Assembly (NCBI RefSeq): GCF_029784135.1
Contig: NC_073745.1
Coordinates: 308,960,834-309,024,833 of the forward strand
DNA: 64,000 nt
Direction of reading: 5' to 3'
DNA from: Toxorhynchites rutilus septentrionalis
Taxonomy: Eukaryota; Arthropoda; Insecta; Diptera; Culicidae
Of the stretch, positions 46,160 through 56,485 are shown in pieces. The notes under the pieces were generated by a model, which saw only the letters and a list, made by a program, of their open reading frames with translations, made no database searches and was not told the DNA's origin. Numbering within the stretch: position 1 is the first letter of the stretch; each line of letters begins with the position of its first letter. Made by a program: the position numbers and the translations under genes.

Positions 46160-46584
46160 ATTTAGAAAACTTAGTACTCGTGGTTTTGAAAAAAACCATT
46201 TCGAGCGCCCTCGATGCCGCCTTGTTCTGGATTTGCCACCAAAGCAGTTTGTATAAAGAACAAACTTTTTTCTTCTGCTACCTGATGCCGTTTTGCGATT
46301 GCGTTTGCCACTCGCCACTCGCCGCAACTGCCTGTTGTTGTCTTGATGTCCACCGAACCGAATGTGTTCTGTTCCGAATGTGGGTTTTCTTATCGTTGCG
46401 AGCAGCTTTGCCAGCTAACTCGATCACTTCGGCGGCCGAAACTATATAACGCCGGCTAGGTGGACTGGTGCACTGGTACTAACGCGCTCGGCCTAGCTAC
46501 CCTTGCGGGGAACTCCAGATCAACACGGTTCGAGCGGGATTTTGCCTTTCCCTTCACTTTTCCTCCTTTACCATGTCCAGACAT
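46160..46584 (-). pseudogene. Histone H2A pseudogene, copy 2
   Basis: ATG at 46584 (minus strand) opens MSGHGKGGKVKGKAKSRSNR, the H2A N-terminal tail, followed by VDLEFP. After a deletion of about 25 bp, nucleotides equivalent to RKGNYAERVGAGAPVYL are still clear but out of frame. Near 46240-46200 a GGTG...AGGCGGC stretch resembles the TIAQGGV segment. A stem-loop follows at 46123-46138. Broken by deletion and stops, so not functional. Not a restored gene: only the first 25 codons are intact. Confidence 0.85.
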
Positions 46585-47316
46585 GGCTGCTTGGGTTGGT
46601 TTGTTGATGTGTTGTGATGCGAACCGATGTGGTGTACGGTTTGAACGAGAATGATTGTTACGGTAGGTAGGTGGGTATTGTATTATAGAGACTTTAAACT
46701 TTTGCAGTTCATTCGTCTCTAGCCTTGAGAAAGGCCCTTTGAAAACTCTACTCTACTCTACTCCAGCGCTACCACCTCCGCCCTCTTGCCTTGAGAAAGG
46801 CACTCGATCCCTCGCCGTCCAGCCCGTCCAGCAACGATGTTGTCCAGTCGGTGTCCACACAAAGAATGATCGTTACGGCAGCGGAGTGGGGATTTTTAAG
46901 CTGACTGGCTGGCTCGAGAATTACGCATGTGTGAGACTGCGACCAATGTTTCGTCTTTTTTTTCTTTTTCCTTTCCAATCGTGCTTCATTCTATTTCGCT
47001 GCTGCTCTGGTTGCCCGTTTTGGTCGGTACGATTTGAGGAGCACAAAATGGACCAATCAAAAATGGGCACATAGTGCATTTTGACAATGCTTGATATTTC
47101 ACAATTATTCAATTATTGATCTCAAGAAAAATGAAATGTTATTCGTTATGATAGATGCGTAGATATATTTCCTATCAATTGATGCAAAAACCTTTGCGAT
47201 CTATTGAGAAATGATCGAGTTATAAGCGTTCCAAATCTTGCATTTTTTCCTACTTGTTCAGTGCCTAGATTTCCATTTCACCCCCTATATCTTTCGGTTA
47301 GACGTAGTCCTACGTC

Positions 47317-49579
47317 AAAACTACTACGATGTGGCTATTGCAGCACTCAATAATTATTTCCAGCCGATGAGACAAGACATCCTTGAGCGCCATCGTCTTC
47401 GTCAAATGAAACAGCTGCAAGGCGAAAAGTTCTCTCATTATATGGTTCGGCTCCGTCAACAAGCAGCGTTGTGCGGGTTAGAGAAATATTCGAAGAAGAC
47501 CCAACGAGTGTTGGTCGAGATCATGATCACGGATGTTATCGTTGAAGGTTGTCTCTCAAACGAACTTCGTCGTCGTATGTTGTTGAAAGATCGTACTTTA
47601 GATGAAATCGAAGACATTGCTGCTAGTTTGGAAGGAGTCGACGCGCAAATTCAGGATTTAACCGTTAAATCCAACCAGACGGTCGAAAAAGTGTATATGG
47701 TAAAAGGAAAATCAACACATAAATTCAGTCGTGAAAGAGAATCATCCGAACAATCATTTCCCAAGCGTGTAGCAAGCCGCATTGGATCAAATGTTGTTTG
47801 TTTCAGTTGTGGCAGACAGGGACACATTTCATCGTCGGATTCGTGTCCTGCAAAAGGGAAACAGTGTAGGAACTGTGGACGCGTTGGACACTTCGAGTCA
47901 AAATGCAAACTATCCAAAATGAGACAGCAATCGTCAATTCAATTTCCACCTCATAAGAAGATTCGAGTCGTCGAAGAAGTAAATTCTGAAGAACCGGAAA
48001 GTAACAAGGTGTTTTACGCATTTTACTCAGGAAATCAGTCAAATGTACTCGAATTTAAGGTAGGAGGTATTTCTTTGGAGTTGCTGGTAGATTCCGGAGC
48101 GGATGCCAACATGATAACAGTTGAAGCGTGGGAACAATTGAAGTTAGCAGGAGTCAGAGTATTGATGTCTACCAAGAATACAACTCGCAAGTTTCTCTCG
48201 TATGGTAGTAATAAACCATTGACTGTCCGCGGAATGTTCACATCAGAAATCGAGATTAACGACAGAGTAACGGTTTCCGAATTTTATGTCGTAGAGAATG
48301 GACAAAAATGCTTGCTCGGCGATAAGACTGCTAAAAAGTTGGAGGTGCTCAAGGTGGGAGTTAACGTGAATCAGGTGGAGAAAGTGGAGCCATTCGCTTG
48401 TATTAAGGATGTCGAAGTCCATATACACATGCAACCAGACATCAAACCTATTGTTCAGCCTGTTAGGCGACTGCCGATTCCACTAGAAGCAGAAGTGAAT
48501 CAGAAACTGGATGATATGTTAAGCCGTGATATCATCGAGCAGAAAACTGGCCCTACTACTTGGGTTTCTCCACTGGTGGTTGTCGCGAAAGCCAACGGAG
48601 GACTTCGGTTGTGCGTGGACTTTCGGAGAGTGAACCAAGGAGTTCTGCGAGAACATCATCCAATGCCTGTGATCGAGCAGATTTTGGCTCGTCTAGGCGG
48701 AGGCGCTGTATGGAGTAAGTTAGATATAAAGGATTCTTTTCTTCAAGTTAGCGTTGATGCGGAGTCTCGCGACATCCTTACTTTTATTACGACCAACGGA
48801 TTGTTTAGATTCAAACGGCTTCCTTTTGGTCTAATTACCGCGCCTGAAATATTTCAAAAGGTTATTGATGAAATTTTATGCGGATGTGATGGCACTCATT
48901 GGTATCTCGACGATATTTTTGTTGTTGGTCGGAATATTGAGGAACACAATACTAGACTTGAAAAAGTAATGAAAAGGCTAGAAGGCAGAGGGGTGCAACT
49001 CAATTGGGACAAGTGTTTGTTCAGGGCAGATGAAGTCGAGTTTCTAGGCAACAAAATAACCAGATCTGGCATAGCACCATCTGACACAAAGGTTGCCGCG
49101 ATTACTAGCTTCCGTCGGCCCACAAGTGATAGTGAGGTTCGCAGTTTTCTGGGACTGGCGAATTACCTCAATAAGTTTATTCCCAACCTTGCGACGCTAG
49201 ATGAGCCATTGAGGGCACTGATTAAAAAGGGAGTGAGATTCTTTTGGGAACGTTCACATGAGAAAGCCTTCCAAATAATCAAGCGAGCCATGTCAGATGT
49301 CAAAAAGTTAGGGTTTTATAATGTAGATGATAAAACGGCAGTAATCGCGGACGCTAGTCCCATAGGATTAGGGGCAATGTTGGTTCAAACTAACAAGTAT
49401 GGAGAAGAAAGAGTTATCAGCTTTGCCTCGAAATCATTGACAGAAACTGAGAAGAGGTATTGCCAGACCGAAAAAGAGGCCTTGGCATTAGTGTGGGCCG
49501 TTGAAAAGTTTCAGTTTTATCTTTTGGGAAAGAAATTTAACCTGGTTACGGACTGTAAAGCCCTTCCTTTTCTCTCCTA
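47317..49579 (+). pseudogene. Retrotransposon gag 3' part and pol: protease, RT, RNase H
   Basis: One long frame. The gag remainder includes two CCHC zinc knuckles (CFSCGRQGHISSSDSC, CRNCGRVGHFESKC; about 47800-47910). The protease active site LLVDSGADANMI is near 48085. RT has LRLCVDFRRVNQ, then FGLITAPEIFQKV and the catalytic YLDD near 48900. RNase H starts VIADASPIGLGAMLV, with TEKEALALVWAVEKF. It ends at a stop (49577-49579) where the RNase H tail continues in another frame. The open frame actually begins upstream at 47238 in inserted sequence, so codons before about 47317 are not gag. Confidence 0.88.
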
Positions 49580-51057
49580 AGTCCCGTCCGTGTTCTAGGA
49601 TAGAAAGATGGGTGCTCCGATTACAGTGTTTTGATTATGATATCGTTCATATAAGAGGAGATCAGAACGCTGCTGACGCACTTTCGCGTCTCTCCATTTC
49701 AATTCCGGAACCATTCGACTCAGCAGAAGAAATTATTGTACATCATATAGCGGCTGTGAATGCCACCACTGTGGCTGTTACCTGGTCAGAATTGCTTGAT
49801 GCTACGCGAGACGATGCAGATATTGCGAACATTTTCAAGTGTTTGGATAATGAAACCATTGATTTACTACCTGTCGCTTACCGTATTATTTCTGTAGAGC
49901 TCTGCAACGTAGGAGGCGTCCTGCTGAGAGGAGATCGCATAGTAGTTCCTGCTTCTTTGCGTAATCGGATTATCAGCACTGCACACGATGGACATCCCGG
50001 TGTAAATCTGATGAAGTCACACCTACGTACAGCTGTATGGTGGCCGAAAATGGACGCTGATGTAGAGTCATTCGTGAAAAATTGCCGAGGTTGTGTTTTA
50101 GTGTCAGCTCCTGATGTTCCTGAACCCATGCTTCGTAAAGAGTTACCTTCTGGACCCTGGGAGGATATTTCAATTGACTACCTCGGACCGCTCCCGGATG
50201 GTCAATACTTGCTCGTCGTTGTCGATTGCTATAGTCGCTATCTAGAGATATGCGAAATAACGTGTACTGATTCCAAAAATACGATTGAGAATTTGAAGAA
50301 GATATTCAGCCGTTTCGGCCTACCATCGCTGATTAAAGCAGATAATGGTCCGCAATTTGCTAGTCAAGAGTTTAGGACTTTTTGTGAGGAGCACGGTATA
50401 AAACTCGTGAATACAATACCTTATTGGCCTCAGATGAATGGCCAAGTTGAGCGGCAAAATCGTTCCATTTTAAAGCGCTTGCGGATCGCGCAGGAGCTCG
50501 GTAAAGATTGGAGAGATGAGCTATATAAGTACTTACTAATATACCACGCAACGAACCACTCGGTGACAGGCCAACCGCCGTCAAAGCTAATGTTCGGAAG
50601 GTGCATGAAGAGTAAATTGCCACGAATACCAACGCACATAGATGACGAAGCGATAAGAGATGAAGACAAAATTAAAAAACAGATGGGGAAGGAGTATGCT
50701 GATAAGAAACGTCGAGCAGAATACAGCGATATTAAAGAAGGAGATCGAGTCTTTGTAAAGAGAATGCGGAAAGATCATAAACTGCAAGCAGATTATTCAC
50801 CCGAAGAATTCCAAGTGCAGAAAAAGGTTGGATCTGACGTCGTTGTTCGTTCAGAATCTGGAGTAGAATTTCGGCGAAACGTAACGCACCTGAAAAGAGT
50901 TCCAAATAAGTCAGTAGAACCGGAAACATCTTCTCATCGATTGTCACCAAAGGATTCAACTCATACAAGCAATTCATCAGAGATCGTTGAAGAATCTTGT
51001 CGCTCAAAACGTCAACGATCTGAGCCAGTGAAGTTCCACGACTATATGTCCCATTAA
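49570..51057 (+). CDS. Retrotransposon RNase H tail and integrase
   Basis: Continues the polyprotein in a different frame from the preceding one, so a small indel near 49565-49580 separates them. It encodes the RNase H connection (SRIERWVLRLQCFDYDIVHI, DALSRLS) and the integrase HHCC region (HPGVNLMKSHL ... NCRGC). The catalytic core has DYLGPLPDGQYLLVVVDCYS, IKADNGPQFASQEF and a Glu in NGQVERQNRS (D,D-35-E spacing). A chromodomain-free basic C-terminus ends at TAA 51055-51057, just before the purine tract and right LTR. Confidence 0.87.
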   Translation, partial: FSPKSRPCSRIERWVLRLQCFDYDIVHIRGDQNAADALSRLSISIPEPFDSAEEIIVHHIAAVNATTVAVTWSELLDATRDDADIANIFKCLDNETIDLLPVAYRIISVELCNVGGVLLRGDRIVVPASLRNRIISTAHDGHPGVNLMKSHLRTAVWWPKMDADVESFVKNCRGCVLVSAPDVPEPMLRKELPSGPWEDISIDYLGPLPDGQYLLVVVDCYSRYLEICEITCTDSKNTIENLKKIFSRFGLPSLIKADNGPQFASQEFRTFCEEHGIKLVNTIPYWPQMNGQVERQNRSILKRLRIAQELGKDWRDELYKYLLIYHATNHSVTGQPPSKLMFGRCMKSKLPRIPTHIDDEAIRDEDKIKKQMGKEYADKKRRAEYSDIKEGDRVFVKRMRKDHKLQADYSPEEFQVQKKVGSDVVVRSESGVEFRRNVTHLKRVPNKSVEPETSSHRLSPKDSTHTSNSSEIVEESCRSKRQRSEPVKFHDYMSH

Positions 51058-51080
51058 GTTCAATAAGTTAAAGGTGGGGT

Positions 51081-51252
51081 TGTAGGATCTGGCATCACTG
51101 CAAGAGTGGTGAGAAAATGTATAGACACCTGAAGCGAAGAAAGAGGGGAGAATCGAGTGAGAGTTCGGACACGAAGGTCGTGAAAAGATTACGCTCTGTG
51201 GATAATCCAATAAAAAGTTAATAAAAAAGATTGAGGTGTTTTTAATTCTACA
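51081..51252 (+). repeat. Right LTR
   Basis: 172 bp, identical by eye to the left LTR. Confidence 0.92.
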
Positions 51253-52350
51253 GAACCGTATAAGCCTGTGTGAAGAAAAATACCTCAACAGAGAGAGCAA
51301 TCCAGATTCAAGCGCGCAGTAAAGAAATACGGCGCAAATTTCAGCGTAAAACACAGCTTAATACTGGGCGTAATAACGGCGCTGACAACCAAACATTTCA
51401 TCTGTGTTTCGGAGCGTGCTCATTCGCCAGAGCGCATGTGTGCACAAGAACTGGGAGCTCAACTGGGTACAACAATCTTGTTGCGCATCAGCACTGAGTT
51501 GCATTCTGAAGACTGCCTGGTATTCTATTTACGTTGTGCATTTACCGATGTTTGAGTTCACGATGGGTAAATAATGGAGCCGTCTATTAATGATGCAACT
51601 ACTTTTTCGCATCAGAAATCAAGTTTCCGTTTCGCTTTATATGGACGTTAAAATGAGGTTGTGTGCGTGGGCAACGAGATTCATGTCAGGGTGGAGTAGT
51701 AGTGATGGATTGAATGCAGATTGAATGAAGAGGCAGATTTGTATTCATTCGTCACGTCAATTAGAATAACCGTTTGTTGGAATAGTTCATCAGTCTTCCT
51801 CGCTCTTAACGCTCTTCAATTCATTTCAAGTCAATTCAAGTCATTTTGACGCAAATGTCGAAGTATTCCTAGTCGAAGCGAAACGACTGAGAAAGGAAAC
51901 GATTTTCATTTTTCATCTTCGAAAATGTTGAACCCTGCTGAGTAGTGCTTCGCTGATGGAAATTCGGTTAATCAAGACCTTTTGCGTTAATTCATGTGGC
52001 ACACAAATATCAAATTTGTTTGCGTAACCTATCTTTTTCAAATGATTCCAACTGTCACATAATTGGTTTTTATTGCATTGGCTATCTCCCGACAGCTTGC
52101 ATCTAGGTCTCGCTCGACCAGTTGTACAATTTTGCTCATTTTGGTTAGCAAAAAATGTAACCTAAAATCCTGCCACCTGGTTCAACTAGAGGCCTGCTAA
52201 GCGGCCATCTTTTTGTAGTCAGCATAGAAAATCATGTGTAGAAATTATAACCTAAAACTAAAAATAAATTTCTTAGCGCCTTCCTGCAGCAGTGATTTTA
52301 GTTGCAAATCACCAAAGATGATTCAGTTTCAGGGTGAGTATCCAAACATT
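51253..52350. other. No gene recognised
   Basis: Right flank of the retrotransposon up to the PIF/Harbinger element. No domain-bearing frame or clear repeat pair. Confidence 0.4.
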
Positions 52351-52638
52351 AGGTCGTATGAATAAAAACAAAACTCAGCTTTACTTTACTTGAATCACGC
52401 ATTCGAGCAGTGACATTAAGTATTTACTACGTTTGGTATGAATAAAACTGGCAACTGAGTATGAACTTTTCGAAAATGGAAGTTTACTTGATTTCGTATA
52501 AATAAAACAGCATTTATCAAGTATTTACTTTGTTATTATCAAGTATGCTCATGAGCGTACTTTGCTTCTGAAAACTCTTTTGTTTATCTTATGCGATTAA
52601 TATTTAGTGCTGCTATCTTACATTTAAACAAGTGAAAA

Positions 52639-53166
52639 ATGTATTATGATGCGCCAAATATTCCTTTTCCGCTCGTTTGTGACATCGGTCCTTTATTTGA
52701 GAAAAATCGGGCTACCAAAACATACAAAATACGCAGAGAGGGAGATGACGACAATTTCAAGCAGTTGTACAGGTTTAGTCGCGAAAATGTAGGTTTCTTA
52801 GCAAGAACCTTTCTACCCAACTATGAGGAAACCAGAGGGGGAGCGTTGCAAAACATGCAAATAATGAAATGTTTCCTGCGTTATGTGGGCGATCCCGGAT
52901 TCCAGGTATGCTCTTCATTACTTACTCTGGCATTGCAAAAAAAAAACAGATATACGGTTTTCTAGGTGGGAGTTGGTGAGGATTTGGGTCTACACCAAAC
53001 GACCGTTTGCAAAACTGTCTGGCACACGTGTCGAGCGATCGTTGAAAAATCCCACGAGTGGATTAAATTCCCATCAACGAAGGAAGAATTTGAACACGAA
53101 AAGAAATTATCGTGGAAAATTAAAAAAAAATCTGTAAAAGTTATGATAAATGATAACATTTTATAA
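52639..53166 (+). pseudogene. HARBI1-like transposase, truncated
   Basis: Exons 52639-52905 and 52966-53166 join through GT-AG sites in phase 0. The N-terminus reads FKQLYRFSRENVGFLARTFL ... MKCFLRYVGDPGFQ, then VGEDLGLHQTTVCKTVWHTC, the helix-turn-helix region of PIF/Harbinger transposases. The frame ends at 53166 shortly after EEFEHEKKL. The whole DDE catalytic domain is absent, so it cannot be active. Confidence 0.8.
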
Positions 53167-53179
53167 GTTTAAATTTCAA

Positions 53180-53730
53180 TTATAATAATTGAATAATTTT
53201 TACTTACACGGAACGCTGATGATGCTGGGATTGCCAACACCCCCCAGCAGTCCATAAAACTTTTCTTGCGGTTGGTTGAGCACAATTTTAACGTTCCCTG
53301 TTTTTTGGTATCCGTTTTTTCTTTAACAGCGGTCTTCATGTTATTGATTTTCTTCAATATTTGGTCGCCAGAGAACTCCAATCCACATCGGATGAACAAC
53401 TGCTGTCGCATAGCCGCCAACGCTAGTTTTTTTCTTCTCCCGCACAGGTAGTGTTTGGGATTTGGAAAGTAAAATTTTTCCTACTTCCTCCAGTACATCC
53501 ACAAACACAGCATACATTTGTTCCTGATTAGATTGATTCTTCCTCTTTCTTCCGCTACCGCTGTTGATTGATTTTTCGGCAGATCCTTCGACTGTAAATT
53601 TATGATTGGAAACTAGTATTTTTAAGCAACAATTAAAAAACTCAACTTACCATCATCAACCAGAACAATCTCTTCGAGTACATAGATGTTTTCGTGGCCA
53701 AAAATCATTGTTATAGATTTTTTTTTCAAT
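53180..53730 (-). pseudogene. Myb/SANT-like PIF/Harbinger accessory gene, broken
   Basis: Minus strand. A start near 53709 gives IFGHENIYVLEEIVLVDDG, then a probable intron (53593-53650). A Ser/Lys-rich part (GSGRKRKNQSNQEQ) and VFVDVLEEVGKIL follow. After a frame change near 53430 comes FIRCGLEFSGDQILKKINNM followed by VKEKTDTKKQG, matching the Myb/SANT-like DNA-binding segment of the second Harbinger gene. The frameshift makes it a pseudogene unless a small intron was missed. Confidence 0.65.
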
Positions 53731-53812
53731 GAAAGGATCAAAACACGGGCGAGAAAAGTGACGTTTTGAAACCAAACAAAAACAATCAGTTGACAGATGT
53801 TTGACAAAGTAA

Positions 53813-54677
53813 TAGCGAATTCGTTTTTGTTCAGTTTCAACCCCAGTGCCGCACTAACTGCTGTCAAAACGTTTTTTTATTCTCTCAGTTTCGCACTCAG
53901 TGTCGCACTAGTTCGCCCCGAAAGCTGTTAGTTTCGCACTGAGATGTTTCACGGGTTGGCACTCGGGTTCACCAATACAACTATACTGAACTGTCAAGTT
54001 CCGAGTATTGTTTTGGAAAATCTAAGAATAAAGACTATGAAAATGGAAAACATGCTGCTCTTGCTTTTGTATTATTTGAATCGTAATCCAATTCGGATTC
54101 TGATTTTGAAGAGTATATTCGAGTAGATGGCATTAAGCTCCGTGTGCTTTCATTGGGAGGCGAAAATTATTATGGATATTCAGGAGGAATAAACATGCTC
54201 TCAAAATCAAAATTAGGAATGAAAATTTACTTTAACGTATCGAATATTTATTTTATGTGATGAAATAAGAGGGTTTTTTCCGATATCGCAGAAACATTGA
54301 ACGAAAACTGTGTCTAATGATGATTTTATATTATAATAGTAATTATTTGTGGAACAAACAGGAAATGCATCGACAAATGGTTAAGTGAGTGTCAGGACTA
54401 CATGTGTTAGGTAATCAAACAATATGAAGTAAAAATTTTCATTCAAACTTTTATATTTTTACACTGCACTTGGCCCTTCTGATCTTATAGAGAATACTTT
54501 ACCTCCCAAGCACTAATATCTCCACCAGACGTCGACACTGTACATTTGTCGTCGCAAATATAAACAAATCAGACTATACAACGCACACCAACAAACCACC
54601 GCATTCGTGAAACTGAAAACGTTTTTTTATTACAGAGTCAGTGTGGCACTGACTCAGTTTTAAAAACGAATTCGCTA
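53813..54677 (+). mobile_element. TAA-flanked TAGCGAATTCG element, copy 2
   Basis: 865 bp. TAA is duplicated at 53810-53812 and 54678-54680. Over 90% like the copy at 25021-25785 by eye, except for a 100-bp segment at about 54200-54310 present only here. It interrupts the PIF/Harbinger element upstream of its Myb-like gene. Confidence 0.82.
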
Positions 54678-54827
54678 TAAGAACTATGTTCGAATTCGAA
54701 CATACGTTAAAATGAAATTAGTAAAGTAAACTTTTAATCATACGGATTCAAGTAAATACTAGGAAAGTTTACTTTACTTGGAAACGGGCAGAATAAGTAA
54801 ATACTTTTCTTATTCATACGGCCTATT

Positions 54828-55076
54828 GTTTCCCAAAGAAAACTATCCAATGGAATCATTGGCGTAGGCGTAGGCAGCATAAAGCTAGGGCTCACGTATT
54901 AATTATTGTTTGGAGTCGCTATTGATGCAAATATGTTCAGCATTTGCGATAGCCTGTAGCCAATGATTCCGTTGGATAATTCTTAGTTGTTTCGATATCC
55001 ATCTGGAAGCTTTATTTTGCGATTTGCGATTAAAATACTGCAGCAGGATCGCGCGAAGCACTTTATTTTTAATGAA
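54828..55076. other. No gene recognised
   Basis: Short spacer between the PIF/Harbinger element and the decayed gene. Confidence 0.3.
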
Positions 55077-55720
55077 ATGAATGAAAGCCTGGTTTCGGCA
55101 GCCCAACGGTACAGCGCGATCGTCATTTCAGCATAAGCTAAAGAGGAAGACCAAGAGCAAGACGGAGTCATTGTTCTGCACCTTGGGCAGAACTTGGTCG
55201 GCGCGACCGGCCAAACGGTGAAGGAGCACATGGGCAAAATGGACATCTTATGCGGAAGCTTCAGGCGAGGGCGACCGTGTCATTCACCCAGAAGAAGCGG
55301 CTCAAGGTACTGTTCTCTCCTTCGGGTATGTGGTGAACGAAGAGATATTCAATACGAAGTGCCTGCCGGAAATTGCCGCCTTCATCGAGAAGTATCATGC
55401 GATACAGGAAGTGGTCTTTTGACCGCACCTGGTCTCGTACCATTATGTCAAGAGATCGACCAGTTGAACGAAGATCGCCAACCCACTCAGCGTCCTCCAG
55501 CTGCGACTGACATAAAAAAATTGGGCGACCCTCGAACGGAGCATCTACTCCAATCATTTCGTGGCCAAAACGGAGAAGCAGCTGAAGGCCACGAAAGAAC
55601 TAGAGAACATGCAGTTATCCATTTTTTCATCGGTCGTGGGTTAGGCTCCGGTCGAAGACAAACCAAAACAAGAGCAAGCAAAGCAGCCGTACTTGTCGAC
55701 ATAAGCGAGAGACATGAGTA
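55077..55720 (+). pseudogene. Decayed gene of unknown identity (possible processed copy)
   Basis: I do not recognise the family. From ATG 55077 the frame reads NESLVSAAQRYSAIVISA, then a stop, then DGVIVLHLGQNLVGATGQTV. Near 55244-55250 the frame changes to a long stretch with SYAEASGEGDRVIHPEEAAQ, SFGYVVNEEIFN and CLPEIAAFIEKYHAIQEVVF. It continues past several stops to HFVAKTEKQLKATKELENMQ near 55600. Amino-acid composition and helix periodicity look like a real protein. The stops, one frameshift and the absence of introns suggest a processed pseudogene. A mutated mobile-element protein is an alternative. Confidence 0.4.
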
Positions 55721-56485
55721 CCAACATAACGCAAAAAAAAATCGAAAATCGAATGTACTCTTGAATCGACCTTTTATACCTCTTGCTCCAACAACTAGTT
55801 CGGTTGTTTCTAAAAATCGACACGAACTTTCTGGACTACTCTATATTCACAAAACCAATCTTCAAACTTATAAGCAGCTGAGAGTAATTGGAAAATAACT
55901 CTTCAATACAAAAGAACTGAGCACTGCAGGCAGTGTCACATTCTGTAACATTCATAATAATAATGTTCGGAATACAAAACCAAAGAAGCCAAAGAAACTT
56001 TAAACATTGATTTGTTTTTTTTTTTATTTTACTTTCCGAACCGCAAAATGGATTATCCTGAATTGTTCAAAATAAAATTCTGATCTGGTTTGACCCGATT
56101 ACACCTGCGATTTCACGAAATCATAGAACCATTAGCCGATTTCACATTATCTTATCTGGTTTTGCAATAACTGTCTCTCCACGATCAGCTGTTCATTATC
56201 AAATTCAATCAAACAGCCAGCATTGCATTTAAAATATTCCGCATTCAAATTCTCTCACACTCAAGATAATAAGTAATCATAATGTTGAACCGAAAGTCAC
56301 CGTTCGAAGCACTCTTTGTTCGCCGAACATCGTCTGCCGAGGTAAATCACTGATAACAATCAAGTAAGGCCAATCCATGGATCTAAACGGAAGCTTGTAT
56401 TTTATTTCGATTGATAAACTGAGACAAAGAGCCAAACCACGAGCTGAAGTCAAACAGCTTAGTTTCTGTGAATTGCTAGGGAAAA
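55721..56485. other. Upstream of the BIR gene; no other gene seen
   Basis: AT-rich. No clear core promoter and no repeat. Confidence 0.35.

Larger units (their letters stand above)
44698..47316. mobile_element. H2A-bearing element inserted in gag
   Basis: The left end has GGTAATGTCGGGGACATAAC (hairpin-like), then GTGACGTAGGACTA. The right end reads TTAGACGTAGTCCTACGTCA. Both ends and the right 250 bp (GATAGATGCGTAGA ... CATTTTTTCCT) are shared with the element at 29660-31015. The interior holds two histone H2A pseudogenes and histone-type stem-loops. I cannot find a clean target duplication and no transposase is encoded. A Helitron-like or MITE-like mechanism are both possible. Confidence 0.7.
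43472..51252 (+). mobile_element. Ty3/gypsy LTR retrotransposon
   Basis: Two 172-bp LTRs (43472-43643 and 51081-51252) are identical by eye and have TG...CA ends. The flanks GAACA and GAACC suggest a nearly exact 5-bp target duplication. A possible primer-binding site (TTGGCGACGAG) follows the left LTR, and a purine tract (AAAGGTGGGG) precedes the right one. Order: leader with a hairpin array, gag, protease, RT, RNase H, integrase, which is Ty3/gypsy order. No envelope gene is seen. Gag is interrupted by a 2.6-kb element and the pol frame has one break near 49570. Confidence 0.93.
52351..54824. mobile_element. PIF/Harbinger element with both gene remnants
   Basis: TIRs AGGTCGTATGAATAA (52351) and TTATTCATACGGCCT (to 54824). 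ATT is duplicated at 52348-52350 and 54825-54827. Subterminal AAGTATTTAC and AGTAAATACTT words recur near both ends. It contains a truncated HARBI1-like transposase on the plus strand and a Myb/SANT-like gene remnant on the minus strand, the standard two-gene layout of this superfamily. A MITE (53813-54677) is inserted in the right part. Confidence 0.85.

Noticed and set aside
45257..47112. Several short open frames on both strands inside the H2A-bearing element
   Set aside because: They read H2A pseudogene sequence out of frame or antisense, or repetitive DNA.
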